Below are positions 1 through 12,959 of a stretch of 44,407 nt of DNA, in pieces. Below the pieces are notes generated by a model. It saw nothing but the letters and a program-made list of their open reading frames with translations. It searched no databases and had not been told where the DNA came from. Position 1 is the stretch's first letter. Each line of letters starts with the position of its first letter. The translations under genes were made by a program, and so were the position numbers. The stretch comes from Mariannaea sp. PMI_226 (taxonomy: Eukaryota > Ascomycota > Sordariomycetes > Hypocreales > Nectriaceae), in the NCBI GenBank assembly GCA_024336345.1, contig JANFOG010000023.1, forward strand, positions 1 to 44,407, in the 5' to 3' direction.

Positions 1-2005
1 GCCTCCACGCCTACTTATTTCCCAAGAAATCTAGCTCTTTAACCCTTAATATAATAGCTTAAACCTTTGCTAGCCTTTATAAGCTTAATATCTAATTCAC
101 TTATGCTGGGGTTCTTTTATTACTTTTGCAATCTGCTGCCTTATGGCCTTTTTTGTAGTAGATAAAGTAGCATGATTTTTAATTATTTAGTAATAACTCA
201 CCACTGGCTTCCATTGCTGGGGCTTGATAGAATCCCCATAAGCTTGGCTAACTACTAGACTATGCCCTTAAGCTATTTCCTTTGCCTCTTTCTTTATTAG
301 AGAATGGGGATTTCCGCGGGCCTTTATGGGTATAGGTTGAGCCCAATCTCTTATGCCCAATATTTAATAAATATTTGCTATTTTAATATAAATATTATCT
401 TTTTGTTTCTTAGGCTATATTTTTAATCTAGCGGACCTTAATATTTAGATATAATAATTCCCTCTTAAGCTCTAATTTCAGCCTAAAAAAATACTAATAT
501 ATAAGATTAAACCATTCCTCTACTTTAGAAGATCTTAATAATATATATATTGCACTTTATATATTAAAATATTCTAATAGCAATTAATTAGCATACTATT
601 AGAATATTAAAAGCTCCTCTATTAATTATATATCCTATAGGTCTAAGTCTATATACTTCCTTTAGATAAACTCCAAAAAGTCTATTTATAATAAATTATA
701 TAAACTATCTAAATAGTTTCTCTATTATATCTAGAGTATAATACCAAACTTACTTATTATCTACTCAATCTTCTATATATTAAAATAATATAATTATAAA
801 GTATTCCCTAATTTTATAGCCTTAATTTAATTATTTATTTAGATATTTATAATATTATTTTTTAAGACCTAATAATTATAAAATAGGGGTTTATTATAAT
901 TCCAATACTCTAATTCTTTAGGCTTATCCTGCCCTCTCTTATAATTACCAAACATTTATTTTAATAATTATTATAATAGCTATATCTACATTGCTTACAT
1001 TTATAATTATATTATCTATTATTAAACTACTATCTTAAGGATTGCTTATAGTATTTCTCTCTCTTGGATATTATTATTTTGCTAATAATTATTTGCCAAG
1101 CCCTTATTAAATATTTAATAACATTTTTATAGTGGCATTAGTAATGACTGGGAGGAATATAATATAATATATAATAATATTTATCTTCTGCCTTATTTCA
1201 CTTCTTTTGCAATTAACTAGCTAATCTCTTCTAAGCTATCCTTATATATAGCTTCCTAAGGGTATAGTGCTTTTATATTCTTAGCGAGCTATTGGGCAGC
1301 ATTCGCCAAACTTTCGGCCTAAGCTAATGCTTATTAGATAACCCTTTTCATTCTAATTTCGCGCTAGCCACCCGGAAGGGTATAGAAGTTAAAGAATTAT
1401 AAAAGATATTGGCCAGGGTAATATCAAGACTCAAGGGTAGGTTATATTATGTCATTAGACTTTAACTTGCCAAGCGGTTAGGCATCATTCGGCAAGCTAT
1501 TATATCATTTAGGATTACCTAAAGTTTAACCAGGGCTTACCCCAGGATTCGCCAGGCGCTCGGCGAACGGTCGCTGAGCAGTCGGGATCTTCTTATAGGA
1601 TCACTAATGATTGGTTGCAATTACCCGTGATTCCTGGAATAGTTGGGTAATTTATAGGTGATTGGTTAGAAAATTATAGGGGGTCCCCGGCACATGATCT
1701 ATAAGTGATTAGGCTGTGATATTTGTTTATAGTGTAGATAGGCATTTAGGTGTTATTAGGGTTTTTATAAGTGTTTTTAATAATAATAAAATAGTGTATT
1801 ATAATTGTCTTTATTAATATATTAATGATATAATTATATGGTGGTTATTTAGTTAATTTAAGTCAATTTATCCTTTATTTTTTATTACTAATAGGATCTT
1901 ATTAAAGTCTAATGGCTTAAAGAAGTTTACAATCCTTAGGTAATTAAAGGGGTAGTTTTAGATATATATAGTAAGATTGTTTATTAGAATTTGCAGTTCC
2001 TCCTC
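1..2005. other. AT-rich degenerate repeat DNA, not identified
   Basis: No intact gene is visible. Most of the stretch is A/T-rich with stops in every frame. On the minus strand, short protein-like runs survive (for example about 540-420, reading KVEEWFNLIY then a stop and more charged sequence), and about 430-1 has a long run with few stops. This suggests a RIP-degraded transposon on the minus strand, but I see no diagnostic motif. Around 1270-1720 the base composition becomes normal, with several CG-rich words such as attcgccaggcgctcggcg; this may be the less mutated edge of another element. The right border at 2006-2010 (TATAG) is the target duplication of element A. Confidence 0.5.
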
Positions 2006-2010
2006 TATAG

Positions 2011-2392
2011 TGTCACGGCCTAAATCATGACCTACATTTATTTCACATGCGACCCACCTTTCGCACCAATTAAACCGGATTATTAACAATTATAGCCAAA
2101 ACACCATAATCGCCCTCTAATCCTTATTACAATTACTCACCATAGATCTTGGGCAAGCTATAATCGCCTTATATAATAGTTAATATATAAACCACAATTA
2201 TTACTATTAGATAGCCTATTTAGCTACTTAGCTTTTAATATAACTTAATTACCACAATCCATTTATATATTACCAAATGTAATACCCTAAAGTGATATTT
2301 CTATTATTATTTAGAATAATGCCCTAACCATTCTGCTAATATAAACCTATTGTGACCTGGTTTATCCCTTAGGAATCGATTAGACTATTACA
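2011..2392 (+). repeat. 5' LTR of element A
   Basis: Starts TGTCACGGCC and ends ACTATTACA. It aligns end to end with 20648-21029, both 382 bp, differing essentially by C/T and G/A transitions. TATAG precedes it and follows the 3' LTR. The outer end (2011 onward) is nearly unmutated while the inner end carries A/T where the 3' LTR keeps G/C. Confidence 0.94.
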
Positions 2393-2412
2393 CATTAAAA
2401 GCTTTTGTTTAA
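2393..2412 (+). promoter_or_regulatory. Probable primer-binding site of element A
   Basis: The 20 bases directly after the 5' LTR (cattaaaagcttttgtttaa) match, apart from transitions, the bases after the 5' LTRs of element B (12581-12600, minus strand) and element C (33995-34014, tattaaaggctcttatttag). A conserved block at this exact place is where a tRNA primer pairs. I cannot name the tRNA because RIP has altered all three copies. Confidence 0.5.
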
Positions 2413-2429
2413 ATAACCGACCCACTATT

Positions 2430-4445
2430 TTAAGTAATATTAACTAAACTATTATAATAGCACCTCCAAAAGGAAAAGCACCTATTATTAAGAGCACTCC
2501 TCCCACTAATGTAAAAATAGAAGAAGAAGATAAGGAAGTCATTAGGCTCTAAGACTAAATTAATAAAGATATAAGGACCAATAATTCCCATATTAAGGCT
2601 AAATACCATTAAATATACATAAAGAACGAACAAGATAGGACTATCCTCAAATAAGCCAACCTCAAGCTCTAAAACTAGCTTGTCAAAATGGAGCAATATA
2701 TAACCCATTTTATAAAGATCTAGGAAGACCAAAAAGATCTCCAAAAGAACCAGGTTGACAACCTCAACAACCTCGCCATTATAGCCACTAATAATAAAGA
2801 ACTAAAAGAGATCCTTAAGCCAACCCCACTAGAGAAGTTCTATGGGGACCTACAAAAACTCTAAATATTCATCACTTAATATAAAAACCACTTTATATTC
2901 TACCTAACTATATTCCAATATAAAGACACCAAAGTTTAATACACAATCAAACTGCTTAGAGGAAACTTTATTATTTAGATTGCCCCCTTTATATAAGAAT
3001 ACAATCGAGGAGGAAGCTCTATGGAAGTGCAGTATATATACCAAGCTTTTAGCAATTTCATAAGAATGCTTAAATAAGCCTTTAGAATAATAGACAAAAA
3101 GTCAAAAGTGGAAGAAAGGATCAAGAAGATCTAATAAACCGGATCAACATCCAACTATAATATCGCCTTTAATCAGCTTGCTATTAAATTATTAGACTGG
3201 GGATAAGCCCCACTTATATTACTTTTCTTTAATAGACTTAAATAAGAAGTCTAGGAAGAACTCTTTAAGGAAAAGAAATCCAATATCTTAATAAAATATA
3301 TTAGCCAAACTATAAAAATCAATAATTAATAATACTTATAAAAGCAACAATAATACCGCAAGAACTCTAATAATAATAACTATAAGAAGAAAGGAAACCG
3401 CTATAACCAGCCATAATATAACGCTAACTAAGGAATTAGACAATAAGCCAATACCTTCTATAATACAGATTTAGGACCTATAGAACTCGGAGCAATGCAA
3501 AAATAAGATATATCCAAAGTCAAATATTATAATTATGGAAAACTTAACCATATAGCTTACAATTGCCCTAAACCAAAGAAAGAAAAACCCTTTAAAAAGA
3601 TTCTAGAAGGTAAGAAATGCCTAAATGCTACTAATAAATAGGAAGATAAATAGATAGCTATATAAATTATTATAACCCTCATTATAAAACTAATTAATTA
3701 GCTAATATAAGCCCATAATTGACTGAATGAACTAGAATATATAATTTAGCAAGAATGGGATGAAATTGCGGAGTATGGAGTCCTCACTGGACGAACCGCA
3801 CAATATATAGCTAGAAAAGTCACGCTTAGAAAGCCATACTACCAGAACGACTGAGAATCAATCATCTTAGAAGCCACCAAACTTATATAAAGCAATACAC
3901 AATCAAACACTACTACACCAATATATACACTACTAAAGCCACAATAGATCCCAGACTGGGAATGAGCATAATTTAGGAAAGAGCATTACCAATACCTCTA
4001 GAGATACCCCCAGCATACATAATTTAAACAAGAAATATTATATAAAGATATAATTAGATTAGGCAAAATGGCAAAAGATAATTATAACTATAGAAAATGG
4101 GTTTTTGGATATAGAAAAAACAACTTCACCATACCTATTAAAGCAATATGCCACCAATATAAAGAAACATCTAAACAACCTTATAAAATAACACTATACT
4201 TAACATACTTCAACCTAATGCTTAATTAAGAGTATAAATGAAAATATAAACTATTCCCACCAATCTAATTAGAATTCACTTAAATCCATATTAAAAAAGC
4301 AAAAATGGCTTAGAAAATCCTTAAGTTTATAAATAAATATAAGAAGGAAGAATAAGTTACACTAGGAGTAAAACATCTAGAATAAGTAGGTATCTAAATA
4401 ATATATAAGGTATTTAAAAACCGAAGTATAAACTATGCAGCCTAC
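2430..4445 (+). pseudogene. gag of element A (broken)
   Basis: Degraded Gag reading frame on the plus strand. At about 3525-3566 the translation YYNYGKLNHIAYNC fits a CCHC zinc knuckle (C-x2-C-x4-H-x4-C) in which early Cys codons have become Tyr (TGT to TAT), followed by a Lys/Pro-rich run typical of nucleocapsids. Upstream, charged helical sequence such as KIEEEDKEVIRL fits capsid-type Gag. Many TAA/TAG codons stand at Gln/Trp positions. No credible start ATG remains. The frame is cut at 4450 by insertion of element B and its downstream neighbour resumes at 15076. Confidence 0.75.
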
Positions 4446-4450
4446 CTGCT

Positions 4451-4871
4451 TGTAACGGTCTGATCGGTTCCCAAGGGATAAACCAGGTCGCAATAGGTTT
4501 ATATTAGCGGAGAGTATCAGGGAGACTCCAAGTATGGTTAATGTAAGCGTTAATAGGCATATCATTAGGTATTACATTTAGTAATATATAAATAGATTGT
4601 AATAACCAAATTATATTAAAAGCTAAATAGCTAGACTATCTAATAGTAATGACTATAGTTTATATACTAATTATATATTAAAATTTATAAAGATTTAATA
4701 CTAAACCTAAATAAACTCTATTGGTAATTTATAGCAATTTAAGGTTAAACCCTAATAAACTTTATAAGGTTTATAATAATTTAATACTAAACCTAAGCGA
4801 ATTTATACCCATTAACTAGAAATTTATAGGGCATATTTTATATATAATTTAAGGTAGATTAGGACATAATA
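4451..4871 (-). repeat. 3' LTR of element B
   Basis: On the plus strand it starts TGTAACGGTC and ends AGGACATAATA, matching AGGACGTGACA at the end of the other LTR at 15060-15070 apart from RIP-type changes. Length 421 bp. The outer 150 bases are almost unmutated; the rest is strongly A/T-converted. Confidence 0.92.
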
Positions 4872-4890
4872 TAATATTTCCCCTTTAAAA
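4872..4890 (-). promoter_or_regulatory. Polypurine tract of element B
   Basis: Read on the minus strand, the bases next to the 3' LTR are ttttaaaggggaaatatta. This is a purine run at the position where plus-strand DNA synthesis is primed in LTR retrotransposons, and it supports the minus-strand orientation of B. Confidence 0.7.
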
Positions 4891-5639
4891 TCTTATCCTT
4901 AAGGCTAATAAGTAGGCTATCTCTAAATTTCCTTTAGGTATATCTAACTTATTCCTATAAATTCCTATAATTATATCTTATTAATAATATACCAAATTTT
5001 TCTAAATCTTCTATAAAATATCTTTTGCTTTTTATTTATTTTAAAACTTATGGTTTTAATATAAGTATATTATATATAAATTATTATAAAGCCAAAAAGG
5101 TCTATTGGGCAATTAAGCATTCTTCCTATTATTAATATTATATTAAATTGGGTTGTTTTTATAATGGTATAAGCATTATATCTTATTATAGGTTTTTCTA
5201 ATTATTTTCTTAATATATTATTACTAACTTATAATAATTTTAAGGAATTCCAAGCTTCTAGATAAGGTAGATAATAATATTAAAAAAGCTAAAAAGGAAT
5301 TAAATGAAACTTTAGTTTATTTAGAGTATTTATATAAATAACAGAAGTTATTATATTCTTAGGATTATAAGCTTTTTGCTTAAGGTATATACAAGCTAGA
5401 TAAAGAGAATAATATTTATTCTCAGGAGGAGGCTATTATAATAAAGCAATAAGCTATGGGGGAGGCTCAATCCTTAGGTGCATTTAGGGTGGTTAATTAG
5501 AATGTTATTAATCTAGACGAACTTGTTTCTAACCCTTCCATTAACATTATTAATAGAAGTTCTTAAGTAGCCTTTATATATATTTAAGATATTCTAGTGG
5601 TTCCTATAAATTCTCGCTTTCCTTATATCCTTTCTATTT

Positions 5640-8600
5640 TATTAAATATTTAATTCTGCCTTTCTTTTTCCTTATATTAAATATTTATTTTACTTTATAT
5701 TCTTCTAATCTATTAACTTCTGCCTTAAATATTTGTTTTTCTATAATAATTATATCCTTATTAATGGTTTTAAATAGTAAGATATAAAAGATTGGGTGGA
5801 TCTTGACTTCTTTAGGTAAATTAATTTTATACTTATTTTCTAAGATTTTCTTTTTAATTAAGTATAATCCAATATATTTATAATTAAATTTTTAATTTAA
5901 TCTTTTAATTATAATATTTTTTATAATAATAAGGACCATATCTCCATCCAAGAAGGTTAATCCCTTTAACCTTTTCTTATTATAATACTTTTTATATTAA
6001 TTTTATATAAAAGAAAGTTCTATATATAATTCTTCATATAGATTTTTAAGTTTATTGGTTTTAAATATAATTATTAGTATAATAGGTCCCTTTTCTATTA
6101 ATATTCTATAGGCATCTAGGGTAAATCCAAAGTTAGTATAAACTAGTGTTAATTTTGTGCTTTTATTATAGGCAGTATTCTAAGCAAGCTATACAATTAG
6201 CAGCTTTTTAACCTAATTATCTTATCTATAATTAATATAGTATTAAAGGTATATTTCCAATATTTGGTTTATTCTTTCTATTTGTCTATCAATCTATAAT
6301 TAATAGGCTATAATAAGCTTATAATTTAGGCCGATCTTATCTATTAGATATTGCCAAAAGTTCAAAAAGAATAGTAATCCTCTATTTAAAATAATCTTAG
6401 TTAGCAATCTATATATATTAACAATATTTTTTATAAAAATATATAAAAACTATTCTATGTTTATTGCTTTTTAATATAATATAAAATATAAGAATTTAAT
6501 AAGTCTATTAATAATAACTAAAATACTATTATAGGTAGTATTTATTACTAGGTCTAATAATAGGGGTAGCTTTATAATAAAGTCTATTATAATTGCATCC
6601 TATAGTTGTACTACAATTGATAGTGGCTGTAATTCTCCATATAGTTTATGCCTTTATATCTTCATTTTGGTGTAGACAATATATATTTATATGATTTTCT
6701 AAATAGTTTTTTTAATCTTAGGAAATATAAATATTATCTTAATTTATTCTAGGGTTTTTGTAATTCCTTAATATTCGTAGAGTGGGTATTTATATATCTT
6801 TTTAATAAGCGGTTTTTTTAGATCTTCTAGTATTTATTATTTATTGGTTTTTTCTTCTTTAGGTAGTTGGTCATTATACTCCTGGATCTATTGTAATAGT
6901 GGATTTCCTTATTTTATATTATAAGTAGCAATTCCTTCCTTAGGTATTTCTTTCCAAATGGTCATATTTAACCATTTAATTATCTTTTTCTAAGTAGCTA
7001 TAATATACTTCTATCTTAAATATCCTTTTTCGATATAAATTAGGAGTTATTTATTAATTTTGGATTATCCTATATTAAGGTCGGTTTGCCAGCTAATAGC
7101 ATCTGCTCTACCGTTTTTCATTCCTTTAATATAAATAATAATATAATTAAATTCTATTAGGATTTCTATATATTATAATTATTATTTATTAAGTTCTTAT
7201 ATTATAGCGAAATATATAATATTCTTATAATCTATAAAGACTTTAACTTAATAATGGCTTTCTAATAAATAATATTTAAATTTCTTAAAAGTATTAACTA
7301 TTATAAGGAATTCTTTATTATAAATAGGTTAATTAAGTTCTACTCCATATAACTTATATAAATAAAATACTATTAAATATAATTTATTATTATTATCCCA
7401 TTATTTTAATTATATTCCTAGGGTAAAGTCTAATATATTGGTCTTTAATTTAATTAGTTATTATAAATTAAATATTTTAAAAATAGGTTTACTAAATATT
7501 AATTATTTGATTTTCTTAAAGGCAGCTTAGGCCTTAATAATAAATTCAAATTTAATATCTTTCTTTATTAACTTAATAAGGGGTATTATTATTTTCCTAA
7601 AATTCCTAAGGAATTTTTAATAGTAATTTATAAATTTTAGGAAGGCTTATACTTTCTTAATTAATATTGGTTCCAGCCAGTCCTTAACTGTCAATACTTT
7701 CTTAAGGTCTATTCTTATCTTATTATAAAAAATATAATAATCTAGGAAATCTATTTCTTTAATATAAAAATGACTTTTCTCTAATTTAACCAGAAGCTTT
7801 ATATCTTATAGTATTTATAATATCTTATGGATATATTCTATATATTTTTCTTTATTATCTAAGAAGATTAAAATATTATTTAAATAATATATTATAAATA
7901 TATTAAGGTATTTATATAATATATTATTAATTATTTATTAAAATATAGCTAGTATATTGGTAAATCTAAAGGGCATAATAAGATATTTATATAGTCCAAA
8001 CTTTATTTAAAATATAGTTTTTCATTTATATTCTTTTTTAATATAGATTAAATTATAGGCTCCTTTAAGATTGAATATAATATAGCACTTCTTATTTTAT
8101 AATCAATCCTTCAGTTCTTTAATTAGGGATAATAATATTCTATCTTTAATCATTATATTATTAAGCCTATAATAATCCATAATTAATTGGAGCTTGCTAT
8201 TCTTTTTGGGAATAAATATAATTAAATATTTTATTATTAATTTTAATATTTTAATATATCCTTTTCTTAATATTTCTTTAAGGTATTTTTTAAATATTTA
8301 AAATTATATTTTATTAAGGTTATAGATTTTATAAAATATAGGTATTATTCTATCTTTTGGCTATATTTTATAATCCCATTGGCTATATTCTAATAATCCT
8401 ATTTTAAATTCTTCTATAAAGAATTATTTATAGATCCAATATTGGGGTAGAATATTCTTAAGTCTTTCTTTTTTTATATTTAATATCTTAGCTCTTTCCT
8501 TAAGATCTTTATTTATTTATATAAATGTTTTCTTAAGGAATATAATAGTCTTCTATATATGATTTTTTAATCCTTTAGTTCATTTATATTATATTCCTTT

Positions 8601-9200
8601 AGGCATAGGGGAGTTTATTATTTCCCTAGCTTAGCTTTCTCTATCCTCATTAATAGGGCCTTAAGATCTTATATTATTTATTAAATTATCTTCCTAATTA
8701 TTAATTATATTATCTCAAAAGGCTTATATCTAGCCAATATATTAATTAATTAGTAAATTAATTTAATTTAATTATAAATACCTAAGGATAATATTATATT
8801 CTCTAAGATTTATAATATTGAATTTTTTACTTTATATTTTTCTTTAAATAGTAATTTCTAGTTAATTGGTCTATTAATTAACCCATCCATTTTTAAAGAA
8901 AAAAGCATTTCCTTTTATATTAAATATTTTATAAGGATATCCCTTATTCTTTTATAATAATATTAGGTTATTAACCATTTGTAGGCTAATGGTATTTATA
9001 TTTGCTCTACTGTCTACCAATACAATCAACCATTCTCCCTTAATTTATATTTATAATATCATTTTGCATTATATTTAAATATTAGATTGTTTTATATTCT
9101 TTAGAGCCTTTTATTAATTATCTTAAGTCTATTCTAGCCACTCTTATTGCTCTTTTATAAAGGGCGATCTTTGTTTTTTAATTCCTTTTTAAGGGCTTAG
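5640..9200 (-). pseudogene. pol of element B: PR-RT-RNaseH-IN (broken)
   Basis: Degraded Pol on the minus strand. The protease active site is readable near 9025-8995 as VLVDSRANIN, the DSG motif with Gly changed to Arg by G-to-A. The RT core is near 7900-7870, where FIIYYLNNIL stands for the usual YLDD box with both Asp codons turned to Asn. RNase H follows at about 7600-7100, and integrase at about 6800-5900 with the KLTPAYINF-like region near 6150. The end near 5900-5640 (KTINKDIIIIEKQIFKAEV) matches the integrase C-terminus of element A, so a chromodomain probably followed. Many Trp/Gln codons are stops. It is inactive. Confidence 0.85.
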
Positions 9201-10899
9201 ATTTTCTTAATTAATATAGCTATTTATATAATGGCTTCTTAAAACCTTCCTTCTACAAGCCTTCATACTTTATAATCTCTTCTAATATGCTATATGGCAA
9301 TCTTTGCTCTTAAATAGTATTGGCATTCTTTATATAGGCAGTCTACTAGACTGGAATTATCTTTATATTCTTTTGGGAATATATATTCTAATTATTTAAG
9401 CCAGATTATATTAATATTATAATATTATCTATTTATCTTATAGTCTTATAATTCCTAATAGAAATATAGGTCTTTATAAATTATATCTCCAGGGACTTAG
9501 ATTAAGAATATATTATTAAGTATTTTCTTTTTTATATATATAGTATATTTATGATAAATATATAATGCCTATAAAATAGCAATATATTTATTATCATTTA
9601 TTCTTATTTTTCTACTATTATTCTTTTTTTATTTAGGAATTTTATTATCTTCTGCTGCCTTATGGTATAAGATAGTATGAATATAGATTCTATTATATTA
9701 TCCTTCTGGTCCTAGACTTAATTAGGTTATGGCTAATTCTCTTATAATTTATTTTTATTATTATTAAGTTCTTTTAATTTAATGCTTTCTTTCTTCTTAA
9801 TTTTGGATAATTTAGGTATAATTTCCCAAATTATATCTTCTTCTCCTAAATATATATCTTATTTTATACTAATTATATTAAAAGTGTTACATCTTTCTAT
9901 AGTGGTGATAGTTTATTTATCCCATTTAGGTTATTATAAGGGTCCTTTGTTTATAAAGTTCTCTAAGTAGATATCTTTTTGTTAAATTAGCAATCCTAAG
10001 TAGCAAGCTTATGCCACTTCTTTTTATATAAAATAAAATACTTATTAAAGTTTTTAATATATAATATTATATTTTTTAATTTTTATTATAAGGATATTAT
10101 TAATATTATTAAGATTAATATCTAATATATATCTTTTTTCTTTATATATTATTACTAATTTTTTAATATTATTTTCTAGATTTTGGTATTTTTTTAATAA
10201 TAAGATTGATATTTATTAGGGCTTATTATTATTTATAATTAGGGTATAAAGTTTTAATATTATATATTATATATTAATTATTCTATTATTATATTTTTAT
10301 ATTTATATTTATATTTCTATTTAATATTTTATAATAATTATTTTAGTTTTATTTTTATAAAGGTTATTATTAAATAGATATACCATTCCTAATGGTATTC
10401 CTTCCATATTATATCTAGAGTGTATTATGGCTAGGGCCTTACTATTCTTAATAAAGTAGACTAATTTATAATTTCTTAATATTGGCTTCTATCCTATTGG
10501 GGATTCTAAGAAGGTTCATTCTTTTACTATAGCTTCTAATAGGTATAAATTATAATCTACTTCTTTTTCTTTATAGGCTTAGTGCATTATCTATATTGCT
10601 ATATATTTTAGTATTTTAATTATAGGTATTTCTTATATTTATTATTTCCTTTCTTTTAATTAATATAGGATTTCTTAAGCTATTTTTCCTTCTTAGATAT
10701 AAAGTTATCTAATAGGTTTTAAGATAATAAAATATTTATTATACTTTTTATAATAATTAATACTATTTAGGAAATATTTTGGGCATTTATTATTTTCTTC
10801 CCTAATAGGGTAATAGTATAATAATGCTTTAATAAATATTATAGTTTTATTATTATAATAATTAAATGCCCAATAGAGATAATTATATTCTCCTTTTAT
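9201..10899 (-). other. Gag-Pol linker region of element B, unreadable
   Basis: Internal part of B between gag and protease, corresponding to about 15.1-16.4 kb of element A. The minus-strand reading is broken in all frames. The segment 10440-10740 is clearly homologous to the window edge at 44085-44407, showing that this family has another copy nearby. A 62-codon plus-strand frame at 9782-9970 is an antisense artefact of low-complexity sequence. Confidence 0.6.
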
Positions 10900-12560
10900 A
10901 GCTTCTTCTAGATTAATAACTTCTTTAATTAAAATATTTAATTTAAAGAGTATATATTTTAGGTGATTTTTTAAATAATTAGGGTATTCTAAATTTAATT
11001 AGGGGATTAGAGTATTTTAATATTCTTTACCTTATAATTTTCTTATTATATTTAGAATTATTATATTTTAATTATTTTAATATTTATTAATTTTATAAAT
11101 CTATTTTATTATAATCTTATATATAATTTTTTTAATAGATATTCCTATTATCTATTAATTAATTATTCCCTTTTCAATCTTATTTTCAAACTTATCCAAT
11201 TTATTATATAGATCTATTTATTTAGCTAGTTATGCAATAAGGGTTGCGATAATCTATTTGGCAATTTAAATATCTTCCTACTTATTAATAATATTTAGAT
11301 TCTTCTTACCTTCTGGAATTCATCTAAAGGGTTTCTCCCTCTTGGGTTTTTTATAATCTTGGGCTATATGTTTGAGTTAGTTATAGTTAAAGCACTTAAC
11401 CTTAATTATATTCTATTTCTAGATTATGCTAAATTCCATTAGTCTTAAATCTATTTTATAAGAGGTTTATATATTCCTCTTTTGTTCTTAATTTAAAGAA
11501 TATTAATAATTTTCATATTATTTAGGCTTTTATAAGCTTTTATTATTTTATTCTTTTTTAATATATCTTTTAAATTATCAATTATTAATCTTAATAGCTA
11601 ATTATGCTAATTTACTAAAAATAGTAGGTTTATTTCTTTCTATTATAATGTCTTTAATAATGTCTTTTAGTCCTTTATAATAGACTACTATAAAGGCTTC
11701 TTCTCCCTAATTGAGTTAAGACATTAGGTTTCTAAGTTCCGCAATGTATATTAAGGCAGATCCCCATTGCCTAAGCTTGTTAATAGCTATTTCTACTATT
11801 TGTTTTTTATCTATATTTTTAAATATTCCCTTAAGTTTTAATTTAAAAATATTATAATAATTATAAATATTTTTAATACTTTAGTTATATTTTTCTAATT
11901 TATTATTAATATAATTGCTTATAATAGATTCAAATTACTATAATATTCTGCCTTTAAGGAATATTATTATATATTAAACCTTATCTTCATTTATAATAAA
12001 TTAAGATAAAAAGTATATATAATAGGCTTTAAATTAGGTGAGGAATCCTTAAAGGTTTGCTATATTTCCATTATATATAGGAGGCAAATTAGGTTTAAGT
12101 ACCTCTCCTAGGTCTTTTCCTCATCTAGTATTAGAGATAATAGTATTAATATTATTTATAATTATTAAGGTATTTTTAATTATCTTTTCTTCAATAATAT
12201 TAATCTTAATATCAATATCTTATAATTATATAAAAAGTTAGTTAATTTATTTATTTAAATTTGCTTTATTACTTTAGTTTATATTAATAAGATTATTTAT
12301 TTATATTCTAAATAAATTAACTTATTTCTTTAATATATTATTTTTTATATTAAATTTTAAGATTTCTTCTTTATAAAAGAAAGAGGTAATCTTCTTTATT
12401 TTATTTTTATTATTAATATCTATAATATTATTATCTTTTTTAATAATAATAACTTTCTTATTACTAATAGAACTAAATAGAATAATAGGGGCCATTTTAA
12501 TAATTTAATATTATTTAATAAATAATATATATTTATTTAAATAAGAGCATTTTAATATAT
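10900..12560 (-). pseudogene. gag of element B (broken)
   Basis: Degraded Gag on the minus strand. At about 11405-11345 the translation KCFNYNxLKHIAxDYKKPKREK is a CCHC zinc knuckle with two Cys changed to Tyr, followed by the same Lys/Pro-rich tail as in element A. Upstream sequence (12500-11600) is charged and helical, like the capsid part in A and C. Stops are frequent and no start is recognisable. The region begins just after the probable primer-binding site at 12581-12600. Confidence 0.75.
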
Positions 12561-12736
12561 TTAAAATAATGGTAATAATTCTAAATAAGAGCTTTTAATA
12601 TATAATGGTCTAATTGGTTTTTAAGGGATAAACGAGATTGCAATAGGTTTATATTGGCGGAGAGTATTAAGGAGACTTTAAGTATAGTTAATATAGATAT
12701 TAATAAACATATTATTAAATATTATATTTAGTAATA

Positions 12737-12778
12737 ATGTATATAATAAGCGAGCTGGTCAGACAAGCAAGCTAATCA
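12737..12778 (+). repeat. Left terminal inverted repeat of the Fot1 element
   Basis: 42 bases that match the reverse complement of 14555-14596 with three differences, all A in place of G, i.e. RIP-type. It holds two tandem copies of GCGAGCTGGTCA, the second altered. Confidence 0.92.
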
Positions 12779-12803
12779 AAAATCCCTTATATATATTATA
12801 AAC

Positions 12804-12817
12804 CATTTAATTAAATG
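12804..12817. repeat. Palindrome CATTTAATTAAATG, left subterminal copy
   Basis: Perfect 14-bp palindrome 67 bp inside the left end of the Fot1 element. A second identical copy lies near the right end (14494-14507). It could be a transposase-binding or replication-related site, but nothing in the sequence proves this. Confidence 0.5.
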
Positions 12818-12959
12818 CTTCTTAATTATTAAATATATTATAATAAGATAATGAAGTAAAGATTCTTCTTACCCTTCGTGCTTATTAAAATGACCTAAAA
12901 TTAAGTCTCCATCGCGCCATAAGGGTCTATTAGGTTTCTTATAATACCCTACTCAATAA